Positions 1 to 6,266 of a DNA stretch of 6,698 nucleotides are shown here, one piece after another. The notes beneath the pieces are model-generated. The model had not been told where the DNA came from, did no database searches, and saw only the letters and a list, made by a program, of their open reading frames with translations. The stretch's first letter is position 1. The number at the start of each line of letters is the position of its first letter. The DNA comes from Treponema sp. Lineage in GTDB: Bacteria; Spirochaetota; Spirochaetia; Treponematales; Breznakiellaceae. The position numbers and the translations under genes were made by a program. The DNA is taken from the NCBI GenBank assembly GCA_031264395.1, contig JAISEB010000187.1:1-6698 (forward strand), read 5' to 3'.

Positions 1-143
1 GCCTTTACCATGCGTTCGGCGGCAACGGCGTTCGCGCCAAGGGCGATGATCTCGTCTCCGCCCGCGAACGGTTTTATTTTTTCAATGAGGCCGGCGCCTA
101 TGCCGCCGCCCATTCCGTCTATGACGACAATGCGTTTTTTCAT
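1..143 (-). CDS. DUF3842 family protein, N-terminal part (runs off the left edge)
   Basis: The frame reads leftward from an ATG at 143-141 and stays open to the window edge, giving 47 complete codons. The protein begins MKKRIVVIDGMGGGIGAG and continues through a segment reading DEIIALGANAVAAERM. A beta-strand followed by the glycine-rich turn GMGGGIG (residues 10-16) and the IIALGxNAxA block is the pattern I associate with DUF3842, a small family of unknown function with a Rossmann-like nucleotide-binding look. The start is set by a strong GGAGGAG ribosome binding site four bases upstream and by a 4-base ATGA overlap with the stop of the preceding glycosylase-like gene, which implies translational coupling. 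No separate promoter is visible, so it is probably co-transcribed with that gene. The C-terminal part is not in the window, so the family call rests on the N-terminus only. Confidence 0.75.
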   Translation of the reverse strand, partial: MKKRIVVIDGMGGGIGAGLIEKIKPFAGGDEIIALGANAVAAERMVK

Positions 144-679
144 GCTTCTCCTCCGCGCCCTTCTTCACCTTCCCCGTTAAAAAACGCCGACCATTCGGCC
201 TGTTTTTCCGCGCTGTAAATACGCGCGGGACTTGTCAAGAGGCCAAAGATTATGCCCCTTTCCCCGCAGTATTTTTTTACCTCGCCGATTTTCTTTTTCA
301 TGTTCGGAATTCCCCCCAGCGTTTTTCTTGAAAGGCAGATCTTCCCGAGGCGGGGGAGCTTCCCGATTTCACCAATAACGTCTTTCCATTTAACCACCCT
401 GCCGTCAATATAGCGGTCGTCGTAATTGGCGGGATCATCAACGTCAACCTCGGAAACAAGGTCGATAAAATCAACGCGGTGTTCCCGGAGAAAGGACATT
501 TTTTCGTCCCTGCTTTTTCCCTTTAACGAAGGACAGCCAAAAGCCAGAGGCAGGAGCCTCCACAGATGGTTCCGCCGCCTGCCGTAAAAAAAGTCCGCCC
601 CGTTTTCCGGCGTGCGGGGATTAAAAGTCCCCAGAATGATTGTTTCCGTTTCCGGATTTACGGCATGATCCCGCAGCAT
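140..679 (-). CDS. Uracil-DNA glycosylase superfamily protein (HDG/TDG-like)
   Basis: A 179-residue protein starting MLRDHAVNPETETIILG. It carries LGTFNP (residues 16-21) in the place of motif A of the uracil-DNA glycosylase superfamily. An FYGRRRNHLWRLL block (31-43) matches the conserved N-x-[FL]-W segment of the TDG/MUG and hypoxanthine-DNA glycosylase branches, and LLTSPARIYS (147-156) resembles the C-terminal STSPAN-type motif that contacts DNA. The family removes deaminated or mispaired bases from DNA; the substrate here cannot be told from sequence. A size of 160-200 residues is normal for this branch. The open frame continues upstream to 1060, but that part lies antisense to the pseudouridine synthase and reads as low-complexity Arg/Ser/Pro, so it is a shadow. 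ATG 679 is preferred because the fold begins about ten residues later. GTG 697 and ATG 748 are alternatives, and none has a convincing Shine-Dalgarno sequence. The stop overlaps the DUF3842 start. Confidence 0.72.
   Translation of the reverse strand: MLRDHAVNPETETIILGTFNPRTPENGADFFYGRRRNHLWRLLPLAFGCPSLKGKSRDEKMSFLREHRVDFIDLVSEVDVDDPANYDDRYIDGRVVKWKDVIGEIGKLPRLGKICLSRKTLGGIPNMKKKIGEVKKYCGERGIIFGLLTSPARIYSAEKQAEWSAFFNGEGEEGRGGEA
148..154 (-). promoter_or_regulatory. Ribosome binding site of the DUF3842 gene
   Basis: On the minus strand GGAGGAG lies four bases before the ATG at 143, inside the last codons of the upstream gene. It is one of the strongest Shine-Dalgarno matches in the window and fixes the DUF3842 start. 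Confidence 0.75.
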
Positions 680-705
680 GTGCCCTATGCGCGCCACAAG
701 CCAGC

Positions 706-735
706 TTATCACGGCGGAATAAAAACGGATATACT
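706..735 (+). promoter_or_regulatory. Candidate promoter of the pseudouridine synthase gene
   Basis: TTATCA at 706-711 and TATACT at 730-735, 18 bases apart, resemble sigma-70 -35 and -10 boxes. Transcription would begin near 742, leaving a leader of only about eight bases before the ATG at 750. The stretch is the only AT-rich part of the gap between the two divergent genes. This rests on a consensus match only; the -35 box is imperfect. Confidence 0.4.
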
Positions 736-749
736 GAAAACGGTACATT

Positions 750-1748
750 ATGGCAGAGCGCACCACCACACCCCTTATACTTACGGCGGGCCGGGACGAC
801 GCGGGCAGGAGGCTGGATCGCGTGCTGCGCAGGGCGCTGCCGGATCTTCCGCTTTCCGCCCTGCACCGGCTCCTGCGCAGGGGGAGCGTTCTTGTCGGCG
901 GGAAGGCCGCCGCCGGGGAAGACCACGTCGGGGAAGGGGCGGTCATAACGGTGAGGGATCTTTGCGGGAACAGGCCCGAAAGAAGCGGCGCGGCGAAGCG
1001 GGCGGCGGGAGGCGTGCTTGAGGTGCTGTGGCGGGGGGACGGCCTTCTTGCCGTCAACAAGCCGGCGGGCGTCGCTGTTCACGGCGGGAAGGCGGACGGG
1101 GAATTGTGCCTTGACGCCATGGTGCGGGACTATCTTGCAGGGGAGCTTCCCCCTTCCCTTTCCTTTAATCCCGGCCCCCTGCACCGCCTTGACAGGCCGA
1201 CAAGCGGGATCATCGTATTCTCTACGGATCTTCGGGGCGCCCGGTTTTTCAGCGAAATGCTCCGAGGGGGGCGCGTAAAAAAACAGTACCTGGCAATCGC
1301 AGACGGAACGGCCGGAGAGGCGGAAATCTGGGAAGACGAACTTGTCCGGGATACGTCCCTGAGGAAAACCCTGAAAACGACGCCGGGTGCGGAGGGAACA
1401 AACGGGGAAAAAGGGCTCGCCGCCCTTACCAGGGTGCGGCCGCTTGCCACAGGCCCGGCGCGCGGCGGCCTTGCGCATACCCTCATCCTCGCGGAAACGG
1501 TCACCGGAAGGACGCATCAGATACGGGCGCAGGCCGCCCTGAGGGGGCATCCCCTTTCGGGAGACAAAAAATACGGCGGCAGCCGGCGGGACGGGGGCTT
1601 CTTCCTCCACGCCTGGAAGATAGCGATTCCCCGGCCGGACGGCGGGGAGCCCGTCCGCGTAACCTCTCCCCTGCCTCCCCGCTTCGCCCGCGCAATCGCG
1701 GAACTTTTTCCCGGCCTGGACTTGCCCGGCATTACGGGGCAACGCTGA
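750..1748 (+). CDS. RluA-family rRNA pseudouridine synthase with S4 domain (RluC/RluD type)
   Basis: This 332-residue enzyme isomerises uridine to pseudouridine in RNA, most likely large-subunit rRNA. Residues about 17-60 form an S4 RNA-binding domain (RRLDRVLRRALPDLPLSALHRLLRRG). The catalytic domain follows: LLAVNKPAGVAVHGG (99-113), then the family signature LHRLDRPTSGIIVF (144-157) with Asp148 as the expected catalytic aspartate, and TGRTHQIRAQAALRGHPLSG (252-271). The S4 domain excludes the short RluA and TruC forms. The VAVHGG segment resembles RluC more than RluD, but the target uridines cannot be assigned. Length is normal. The ATG at 750 has no clear Shine-Dalgarno sequence; it is chosen because the S4 domain starts shortly after it and a -10-like box lies just upstream. 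The gene is transcribed alone, divergently from the glycosylase-like gene. Confidence 0.93.
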   Translation: MAERTTTPLILTAGRDDAGRRLDRVLRRALPDLPLSALHRLLRRGSVLVGGKAAAGEDHVGEGAVITVRDLCGNRPERSGAAKRAAGGVLEVLWRGDGLLAVNKPAGVAVHGGKADGELCLDAMVRDYLAGELPPSLSFNPGPLHRLDRPTSGIIVFSTDLRGARFFSEMLRGGRVKKQYLAIADGTAGEAEIWEDELVRDTSLRKTLKTTPGAEGTNGEKGLAALTRVRPLATGPARGGLAHTLILAETVTGRTHQIRAQAALRGHPLSGDKKYGGSRRDGGFFLHAWKIAIPRPDGGEPVRVTSPLPPRFARAIAELFPGLDLPGITGQR

Positions 1749-1769
1749 CCGGCCGCGCGTTAACCGGTC
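1747..1769 (+). other. Inverted repeat directly after the pseudouridine synthase stop
   Basis: GACCGG at 1747-1752 and CCGGTC at 1764-1769 are perfect inverted repeats around an 11-base loop, beginning within the TGA stop. No T tract follows, so it is not a standard intrinsic terminator. It could be a Rho-assisted or mRNA-stabilising hairpin, or chance. The rest of the gap to 1808 is GC-rich with no other recognisable signal. Confidence 0.35.
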
Positions 1770-1808
1770 CCAAGCGCCCGCGCCCGCGACTGTGCCCCGG
1801 CGCTCCGC

Positions 1809-1837
1809 TTGTACCGCCTGAAAACTCTTCTTATAAT
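1809..1837 (+). promoter_or_regulatory. Promoter of the P-loop/Asp23 operon, predicted leaderless
   Basis: A perfect TATAAT at 1832-1837 is preceded, at the ideal 17-base spacing, by TTGTAC at 1809-1814, which matches the first three bases of the -35 consensus. Only six bases separate the -10 box from the ATG at 1844, so the usual start distance puts transcription at or next to the A of the start codon. No purine-rich Shine-Dalgarno sequence is present. Confidence 0.65.
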
Positions 1838-1843
1838 TAAGTA

Positions 1844-2701
1844 ATGCTCTGGAATTTCTTCCGGCCCTGGAGAAGGATCAAAACCTACGCGCTCATAGGG
1901 GAAAGCGGCACGGGAAAAAGTTTCCGCGCCAAGCTCGTGGCCCAGAAATACGGCATTAATTTTATCATTGACGACGGCCTTCTTATCCTGGACAACCGTA
2001 TCATCGCCGGCCATTCGGCAAAGAAGGAAAGCACGTTTCTTGCCGCGGTCAAGGTGGCGCTTTTCGACCAGAAATCCCACAGGGACGAAGTGGCCCGGAA
2101 ACTGCAAGTGGAAAAGGTCAGAAAGGTGCTTGTTCTTGGGACCTCCGAAAAAATGGTGAACAAGATAGCCGACCGGCTTCAGCTGCCTTCCCCTTCCCGG
2201 CTGATACGGATAGAAGATATTGCCACCCATGATGAAATTGAAAAGGCGATACGGACCCGCCGCATCGAAGGCAAACACGTCATCCCTGTTCCTTCCATCG
2301 AGATCAAGCGGAGTTACCCCGGCATTTTCTACGACGCCATCCGCATTTTCAAGCGGAACAGGGGCCCGGCCGGCATAGGCCCCACGCCAAGGATACATGA
2401 AAAATCCGTGGTACGGCCCGAATATTCAAAACGGGGCAAGGTGATAATTTCAGAGGCGGCCCTTTCGCAGATGGTCATTCACTGCGTCGACGAGTATAAT
2501 CAGAACATACGGATCAAAAAGATCGTTGTAAAGGACGATGAAATAGGCTACCGTCTTGTCATCACCATAGACGTGCCTTACGGCATACAGCTGGGAGGAA
2601 ACATTCACGAATTGCAGCAGTACATCATAGACAACATAGAGCGGTACACCGGGATACTCATAGAAGAGGTGAATATCATTATAGACAAGATTATCCAGTA
2701 A
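1844..2701 (+). CDS. P-loop ATP-binding protein with C-terminal Asp23/Gls24-like domain
   Basis: A 285-residue cytoplasmic-looking protein with no signal peptide. Residues 14-26 hold a strand followed by a Walker A loop (IGESGTGKS, 18-26). NFIIDDGLLIL (39-49) resembles a Walker B-type strand with Asp43 and Asp44. KVLVLGTSEKMVNKIADRLQLP (94-115) and KHVIPVP (144-150) look like further parts of the NTPase core. After a basic linker (about 168-198), residues 200-285 fit the Asp23/Gls24 (DUF322) pattern: ISEAALSQMV, a strand-rich middle, YGIQLGGNIHELQQYIIDNIE, then TGILIEEVNIIIDKI. Asp23-type domains in Firmicutes act in envelope stress and membrane anchoring; here the domain is joined to an ATP-binding module, whose reaction is unknown. 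I recall similar uncharacterised proteins in treponemes and Clostridia but cannot confirm this. It is first in an operon with the TPR protein. Confidence 0.8.
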   Translation: MLWNFFRPWRRIKTYALIGESGTGKSFRAKLVAQKYGINFIIDDGLLILDNRIIAGHSAKKESTFLAAVKVALFDQKSHRDEVARKLQVEKVRKVLVLGTSEKMVNKIADRLQLPSPSRLIRIEDIATHDEIEKAIRTRRIEGKHVIPVPSIEIKRSYPGIFYDAIRIFKRNRGPAGIGPTPRIHEKSVVRPEYSKRGKVIISEAALSQMVIHCVDEYNQNIRIKKIVVKDDEIGYRLVITIDVPYGIQLGGNIHELQQYIIDNIERYTGILIEEVNIIIDKIIQ

Positions 2702-2705
2702 GGAG
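2699..2705 (+). promoter_or_regulatory. Ribosome binding site of the TPR/peptidase-like gene
   Basis: TAAGGAG, a full match to the Shine-Dalgarno core, overlaps the TAA stop of the upstream gene and lies six bases before the ATG at 2712. The arrangement lets terminating ribosomes reinitiate and fixes the downstream start. Confidence 0.8.
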
Positions 2706-2711
2706 AAGGAA

Positions 2712-3887
2712 ATGAACGTCAGATCCTTTGCGCCTCTCGTCCTCTTGCTGTCCTTCCGCGTTTTCGCGCAGGTTCCGCCCGCCCCCGTAACCGGGGAGGT
2801 TATCGTAAGGACGGCGCATTACGAAGTCACCTCCGGCATGGGCGACGGAGAGCGGCTCGCGCAGGAAATGGAAAACCGGTTCACGGTCTATTCGCGGCTT
2901 TTCCGTTTCGAACCGGCCAGGGCCGCCCTGCCCCTCAAGGTGCGGGCATGGCAGGACAGGGAAACCTACGACAACTATGTTTCCGAACGGCTGGGTTCAA
3001 GCCGGGACGGGGCGGTCTACTTCCATTACAGCCAGAGCGGCCGCAGGGAGCTTGTCATCAACCGGGGCAGCGCCGAAGAACGGCACAACCTTCCCTATCA
3101 GGCTTTTATCCAATACCTGCGGGCGTTCGTTCCCTCTCCCCCGTCCTGGATACGCGAAGGATTCGCCATCTATTTCAGTACGATGGGCTTTTCCGGTTCG
3201 GGCGAAATAATCTACGAGGAAAACCTTTCCTGGCTCAAGACGGTCAGGGATCTTGGCGCAAAAGCGCCGGGCATTGAAGACATACTGCTTGCCGACGAGA
3301 GGGGAATCCCCGATAATTTCCAGAGCGTTTCGTGGTCCCTTGTTTCATTTTTTCTTACCAGCGGAAGGGAAGAGTATTTCAGGACGCTCACCGACTGCTT
3401 CATGGTGCTTTCCGGGGAAAAAACCGCCGCCGAAAATTCCCGGGCGGTAGCGGACCGCATACGCATGTGGAACACGCTTGAAAACCTGGAGAAAGACTAC
3501 CGCGCGTACATCAATTCCCGCAGGACCTTCGCGGAACTGGTTGCCGAAGGGGAAAAAGCCTACGCGGAAGGCGATTCCGCCGGGGCGGAACTGGCCTTTG
3601 TCACCGCGATGAACCAGAAGCCTTCCCTCCACGTCCCCTACTACTACATGGGCCTTCTTTCCTACGGGGAAAACAGCTATGTCATTGCCGAAGAATACTA
3701 CCGCATGAGCCTTGAGCGGGGCGCCGATTTCGCCCTTGTTTCCTACGCGCGGGGCGTCAACGCCGCCGCGGCGGGCAAAAACCGCGAAGCCCTTGCCTTT
3801 CTGGAAGAAGCCGCCAAGGCGTCCCCGCAGCGTTACCGTGAAAAGGCGGAAAGCCTCATGGCCCGTCTTGAGGGAAATTCCCCCTAG
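2712..3887 (+). CDS. Exported protein: degenerate peptidase-MA-like domain followed by TPR-like repeats
   Basis: A 391-residue protein. Residues 1-19 are a signal peptide: a basic start, the hydrophobic core FAPLVLLLSFRVF, and a likely cut after VFA or VFAQ. No lipobox cysteine is seen. Residues about 30-230 follow the layout of gluzincin metallopeptidases of the peptidase-MA/DUF1570 kind: an early HYEVTSGMG strand, LKVRAWQDRETYDNYV, a LVIN strand, then a helix and SWIREGFAIYFS (145-156), equivalent to the W-x-x-E-G-x-A-x-Y-F segment with the third zinc ligand, Glu149. The helix that should carry HExxH instead reads YQAFIQYL (129-136), so both histidines and the catalytic glutamate are absent. 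Residues about 272-385 form helical TPR-like repeats. The protein is therefore likely a non-catalytic periplasmic scaffold. It lies 10 bases behind the P-loop/Asp23 gene. Only a weak hairpin without a T tract (3887-3898) follows it. Confidence 0.7.
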   Translation: MNVRSFAPLVLLLSFRVFAQVPPAPVTGEVIVRTAHYEVTSGMGDGERLAQEMENRFTVYSRLFRFEPARAALPLKVRAWQDRETYDNYVSERLGSSRDGAVYFHYSQSGRRELVINRGSAEERHNLPYQAFIQYLRAFVPSPPSWIREGFAIYFSTMGFSGSGEIIYEENLSWLKTVRDLGAKAPGIEDILLADERGIPDNFQSVSWSLVSFFLTSGREEYFRTLTDCFMVLSGEKTAAENSRAVADRIRMWNTLENLEKDYRAYINSRRTFAELVAEGEKAYAEGDSAGAELAFVTAMNQKPSLHVPYYYMGLLSYGENSYVIAEEYYRMSLERGADFALVSYARGVNAAAAGKNREALAFLEEAAKASPQRYREKAESLMARLEGNSP

Positions 3888-3917
3888 CGGTCTGCCGCGC
3901 CTTGCGCCTGCATTTTC

Positions 3918-3948
3918 AAAAAAACCGCCGGTTTATACGTCGGCGTTT
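3918..3948 (-). terminator. Intrinsic terminator of the lipase-pcnB operon, overlapping the pcnB stop
   Basis: Read on the minus strand, AAACGCCG (3948-3941) pairs with CGGCGGTTT across a ten-base loop with one bulged G, and a run of seven T follows (3924-3918). The TAA stop of pcnB (3935-3933) sits in the loop. The same stem is followed by only TTT on the plus strand, so it would end the convergent TPR-gene transcript poorly. Confidence 0.65.
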
Positions 3949-5141
3949 CCACGGTCCCCGGCGCCCGTTTCGGGCCGCGGCCCGCGCCTCCTCCGCCTGT
4001 TACGCGGCTTGCGCGGTTCGGCGGGAACGTCCTCGGCGGGGCCGGGGTTCCTCGCGGCGGGAAGCGGTTTTTCATGGAAGGGTTTTCCCCGTTCAAGGAA
4101 ACGCGATTTCTTGATGGTGATGCCATGGGCGGCAAAGACAAGCCTTACCGCGCTGTCCAGTTCCACCCTGGGCGGGTTCATGGGAAGGACAAAGGCGCGG
4201 GCCAGCGCGAAGGTGCTCTTGTAATTTTCCGCGATGCCCGCCTCCCAGTCCGTTTCGTCCTCAAGATAATCCTGTATAAGGGCCGCCAGCGTCTGGCCGG
4301 GGAGGTTTTTGAAACCCGGTTTGTTAAGGAGTTCAAGGCCCGCCAGATACCGGCCGCGGAAGCCGCTTTTTTCCTCCATCAGGCGGGAGGCGGCCGGCTG
4401 GAGGTACCCGTAAAGGCCGAAACGTTCCAGCGCCCCGACAATAAGGGCGGCGCACGGCGACCGTATGATCTTGAAGATCTCCTCGGTAAGCCGCGAAGGG
4501 GAAACCGACAAAAGAAGCGGAGACTGCCGCCTTATTTTCCATTTGAGTGAAAGGGGAAGCGTAAAACCCGCCGCCGCGCCGTACTTCACCGCCCGTATCA
4601 TGCGGACAGGATCGTCCTTGAATATCAGGGGAAGGGGGATAATGGGCCGTATCCGCTTTTCCCGTATGTCCTTCATGCCGCCGACATAATCCACGACGAC
4701 CTCTTTCCCCGGATCGTAAAACAGGGCGTTCAGGGTAAAATCCCTCCGTAAAACATCCTCCTCAATGGAGCCGAAGGAATTGCCTGTGGGGCCTTCCTTG
4801 AGGGACCGGAAGGTGGAAACCTCGAAGATCTTCGGGCCGAAATACACGTGAACCAGCCTGAAACGGCGGCCTATGACGCGGGCGTTGCGGAAGACTTTTT
4901 TTATTCTGGCCGGGCTTGCCGCGCTCGCTATGTCGAAATCCTTGGGCTTTTTCCCCAGAATAAGATCCCGCACCGCGCCGCCCACAATGTACGTCTCGTA
5001 GCCCTGAGCCCTGAGCCGCTCGACAATGCTGACGGCGTCGCCGTCCACATCGGCGGCGTTGATACCGTGTTCATCCCTTGTATACACAAGGGCCTTTTTG
5101 ACGGGCTTTCCGTCCTTGCGGGCAGAATATCTAAAGCGCAA
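3933..5141 (-). CDS. pcnB: Poly(A) polymerase PcnB (class II nucleotidyltransferase)
   Basis: This 402-residue protein adds 3' poly(A) tails to RNA, marking it for decay. YTRDEHGINAADV (20-32) is the characteristic bacterial PcnB lead-in. YIVGGAVRDLILGKKPKDFD (51-70) has the GG loop and the DxD metal-binding aspartates Asp68 and Asp70. VIGRRFRLVHVYFG (89-102) followed by EVSTFR (107-112) is the stretch that favours poly(A) polymerase over CCA-adding enzymes. RRDFTLNALFYD (132-143) and DDPVRMIRAVKYGA (176-189) complete the head and neck. The last 25 residues are very basic (PRKPRNRRRRRGPRP), as expected of a PcnB RNA-binding tail. The start is TTG at 5141, six bases after AAGGAG; no in-frame ATG occurs before the catalytic domain is lost. 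It is second in an operon, 24 bases after the lipase gene. Separation from CCA transferase is strong but sequence-based only. Confidence 0.9.
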   Translation of the reverse strand: MRFRYSARKDGKPVKKALVYTRDEHGINAADVDGDAVSIVERLRAQGYETYIVGGAVRDLILGKKPKDFDIASAASPARIKKVFRNARVIGRRFRLVHVYFGPKIFEVSTFRSLKEGPTGNSFGSIEEDVLRRDFTLNALFYDPGKEVVVDYVGGMKDIREKRIRPIIPLPLIFKDDPVRMIRAVKYGAAAGFTLPLSLKWKIRRQSPLLLSVSPSRLTEEIFKIIRSPCAALIVGALERFGLYGYLQPAASRLMEEKSGFRGRYLAGLELLNKPGFKNLPGQTLAALIQDYLEDETDWEAGIAENYKSTFALARAFVLPMNPPRVELDSAVRLVFAAHGITIKKSRFLERGKPFHEKPLPAARNPGPAEDVPAEPRKPRNRRRRRGPRPETGAGDRGNADV

Positions 5142-5147
5142 ACAACG

Positions 5148-5153
5148 CTCCTT
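5148..5153 (-). promoter_or_regulatory. Ribosome binding site that fixes the TTG start of pcnB
   Basis: AAGGAG on the minus strand lies six bases before the TTG at 5141-5139. It is the reason to accept a non-ATG start. The 24-base gap after the lipase stop also holds an AT-rich run, but no promoter spacing is evident. Confidence 0.75.
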
Positions 5154-5165
5154 CAGGAAAAAATA

Positions 5166-6212
5166 TTATGGGCCGGCGTCAGGGCGCGCCGTTTCCCCCG
5201 GCCCGCTTCCGGCAGGGCTCCGGTCCGTTTCCCCGCTGTGTTTCAAAATCCAGTCAAGAAGGTTTTCGGCCACCTCTTCCCGGTTCGTTTCGTTGAGCGT
5301 CTCGTGCCTGGCGCCGGGGTACAGGACAAATTCAAGATCTTTCATCCCCATGAACCTGTATGCGTTGACAAGGCCGGTAGGACTTGCGCCCATGCCGCCC
5401 GCGGGATCGGCGCTGCCCGAAAAAACATACACGGGAAGATCCCTGTCTATCCTTTCCATGGCGGCCCCGGCGTGTATGCGGTAAAGCCCGTTCACCATAT
5501 CCCGGTAAAAACCCGCCGAACAAAGCCCCCCGCAGGCGGGGTCCTGTACATAGGCGTCCACTTCCTGTTCGTCCCTGGAAAGCCAGTCGAAAGGCGTGCG
5601 GTTGGGCCTGAAGGGTTTGTTGTAGGGGCCGTCGGCGGCGGCTCTGGCAAGCGCGGACGGACGCCTTTTTCCAACGACAAAGGCAAGGACAGCCATAAAA
5701 ACGGAGCCCGCCCGTATCCCGAACCCGCCGGGCCCCCTTGTGCCCGAAAGGATACAGCCGTCTATATGCGCCGCCCCGCCCGCGTCTTTTCCCGCGAAGG
5801 TTTCAATATAATGCTGCGCGATAAACGAACCCCATGAATGGCCCAAAAGAAACAGGGGAAGGCCGGGCCTTTCCTCCCGTATTTTCCTGTTGATGAGGTC
5901 TATATCCAGCGCCACCCTGTCAAAACCGCCCCGGTCGGCGCAGTGGCCCAAAAGCCCCCCGCGTCCCGGATCGTTCACGGCCGTATCGGCCGTCCTGCCG
6001 TAGCCCCGCTGATCGGCGGCCCACACCTCGACGCCCGCCTCGTTAAGCCGCCTGGCAAGCCTCCCGTAGCGCAGGGAATGTTCGGCCATGCCGTGAACAA
6101 TATGCAGAACCGCCTTGGGGCCTCCGCCGGGACTCCAGCGGCGGAGAAAAAGTTTCACGCCGTCATCGGATGTAAACCACCCGGCGGAATCAGCCTCAAA
6201 AACACCGTTCAT
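5166..6212 (-). CDS. Alpha/beta hydrolase, lysophospholipase / monoacylglycerol lipase type
   Basis: A 348-residue serine hydrolase. It has the features of the Hydrolase_4 (serine aminopeptidase S33) group that cleaves monoacylglycerols or lysophospholipids: an N-terminal FTSDDGVKLFLRRWSP (13-28), the HGMAEHSLRY oxyanion segment (40-49), AADQRGYGRT (65-74), and LLGHSWGSFIAQHY (122-135), the GxSxG nucleophile elbow with Ser126. VYVFSGSADPAGG (261-273) supplies Asp269, and LYPGARHETLNE (297-308) supplies His303, completing the triad. The cap region (about 160-255) is longer than minimal and contains a short hydrophobic stretch, FMAVLAFVVG (172-181), perhaps for membrane contact. There is no signal peptide, so it is probably cytoplasmic. 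The last about 20 residues are Gly/Pro/Ala-rich and look dispensable. The ATG at 6212 follows closely on a promoter, leaving at most a very short leader. It leads the operon with pcnB, with no obvious functional link. The substrate is not determinable. Confidence 0.9.
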   Translation of the reverse strand: MNGVFEADSAGWFTSDDGVKLFLRRWSPGGGPKAVLHIVHGMAEHSLRYGRLARRLNEAGVEVWAADQRGYGRTADTAVNDPGRGGLLGHCADRGGFDRVALDIDLINRKIREERPGLPLFLLGHSWGSFIAQHYIETFAGKDAGGAAHIDGCILSGTRGPGGFGIRAGSVFMAVLAFVVGKRRPSALARAAADGPYNKPFRPNRTPFDWLSRDEQEVDAYVQDPACGGLCSAGFYRDMVNGLYRIHAGAAMERIDRDLPVYVFSGSADPAGGMGASPTGLVNAYRFMGMKDLEFVLYPGARHETLNETNREEVAENLLDWILKHSGETDRSPAGSGPGETARPDAGP

Positions 6213-6217
6213 GCCTC

Positions 6218-6246
6218 ATTGTACCGCGCTGTTTATGTTGTTGCAA
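6218..6246 (-). promoter_or_regulatory. Promoter of the lipase-pcnB operon, predicted leaderless
   Basis: On the minus strand TTGCAA (6246-6241) and TACAAT (6223-6218) are separated by exactly 17 bases, a good sigma-70-type match (four and five of six). The -10 box ends five bases before the ATG at 6212, so transcription should begin at or beside the start codon. A GAGG lies in between, but only one base from the ATG, too close for normal Shine-Dalgarno pairing. Confidence 0.65.
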
Positions 6247-6252
6247 TGATGG

Positions 6253-6258
6253 TATAAA
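6253..6258 (+). promoter_or_regulatory. Candidate -10 box of the rlmD gene
   Basis: TATAAA (continuing AAT) on the plus strand ends eight bases before the GTG at 6267, which again would give a leaderless or nearly leaderless transcript. The region 16-18 bases upstream (about 6229-6236, reading CTGTTTAT) is a poor -35 box. The lipase promoter lies immediately beside it on the other strand. Confidence 0.5.
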
Positions 6259-6266
6259 ATGATCGG

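Noticed and set aside
680..1060. N-terminal extension of the glycosylase-like frame up to 1060
   Set aside because: The extension is antisense to the S4 domain and early catalytic region of the pseudouridine synthase and has an Arg/Ser/Pro-rich composition. The superfamily fold begins near residue 12 of the version starting at 679.
621..1742. Long open frame of 373 codons on the minus strand opposite the pseudouridine synthase
   Set aside because: It lies antisense to a gene with unmistakable conserved motifs, its translation is Arg/Pro/Gly/Ala-rich with no family resemblance, and GC-rich coding DNA commonly keeps such frames open.
1779..1798. Short GC-rich repetition (GCGCCCGCGCCCGCG) upstream of the P-loop gene
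   Set aside because: Too short and too compositionally simple to call a repeat element in DNA of this GC content.
1760..2398. Open frame of 212 codons on the minus strand opposite the P-loop/Asp23 gene
   Set aside because: It crosses the good plus-strand promoter and is antisense to a gene with a clear Walker A motif; no recognisable domain is present.
4848..5837. Open frame of 329 codons on the plus strand across pcnB and the lipase gene
   Set aside because: It spans the junction of two well-supported minus-strand genes, has no Shine-Dalgarno sequence, and its translation is low-complexity basic residues typical of a shadow frame.
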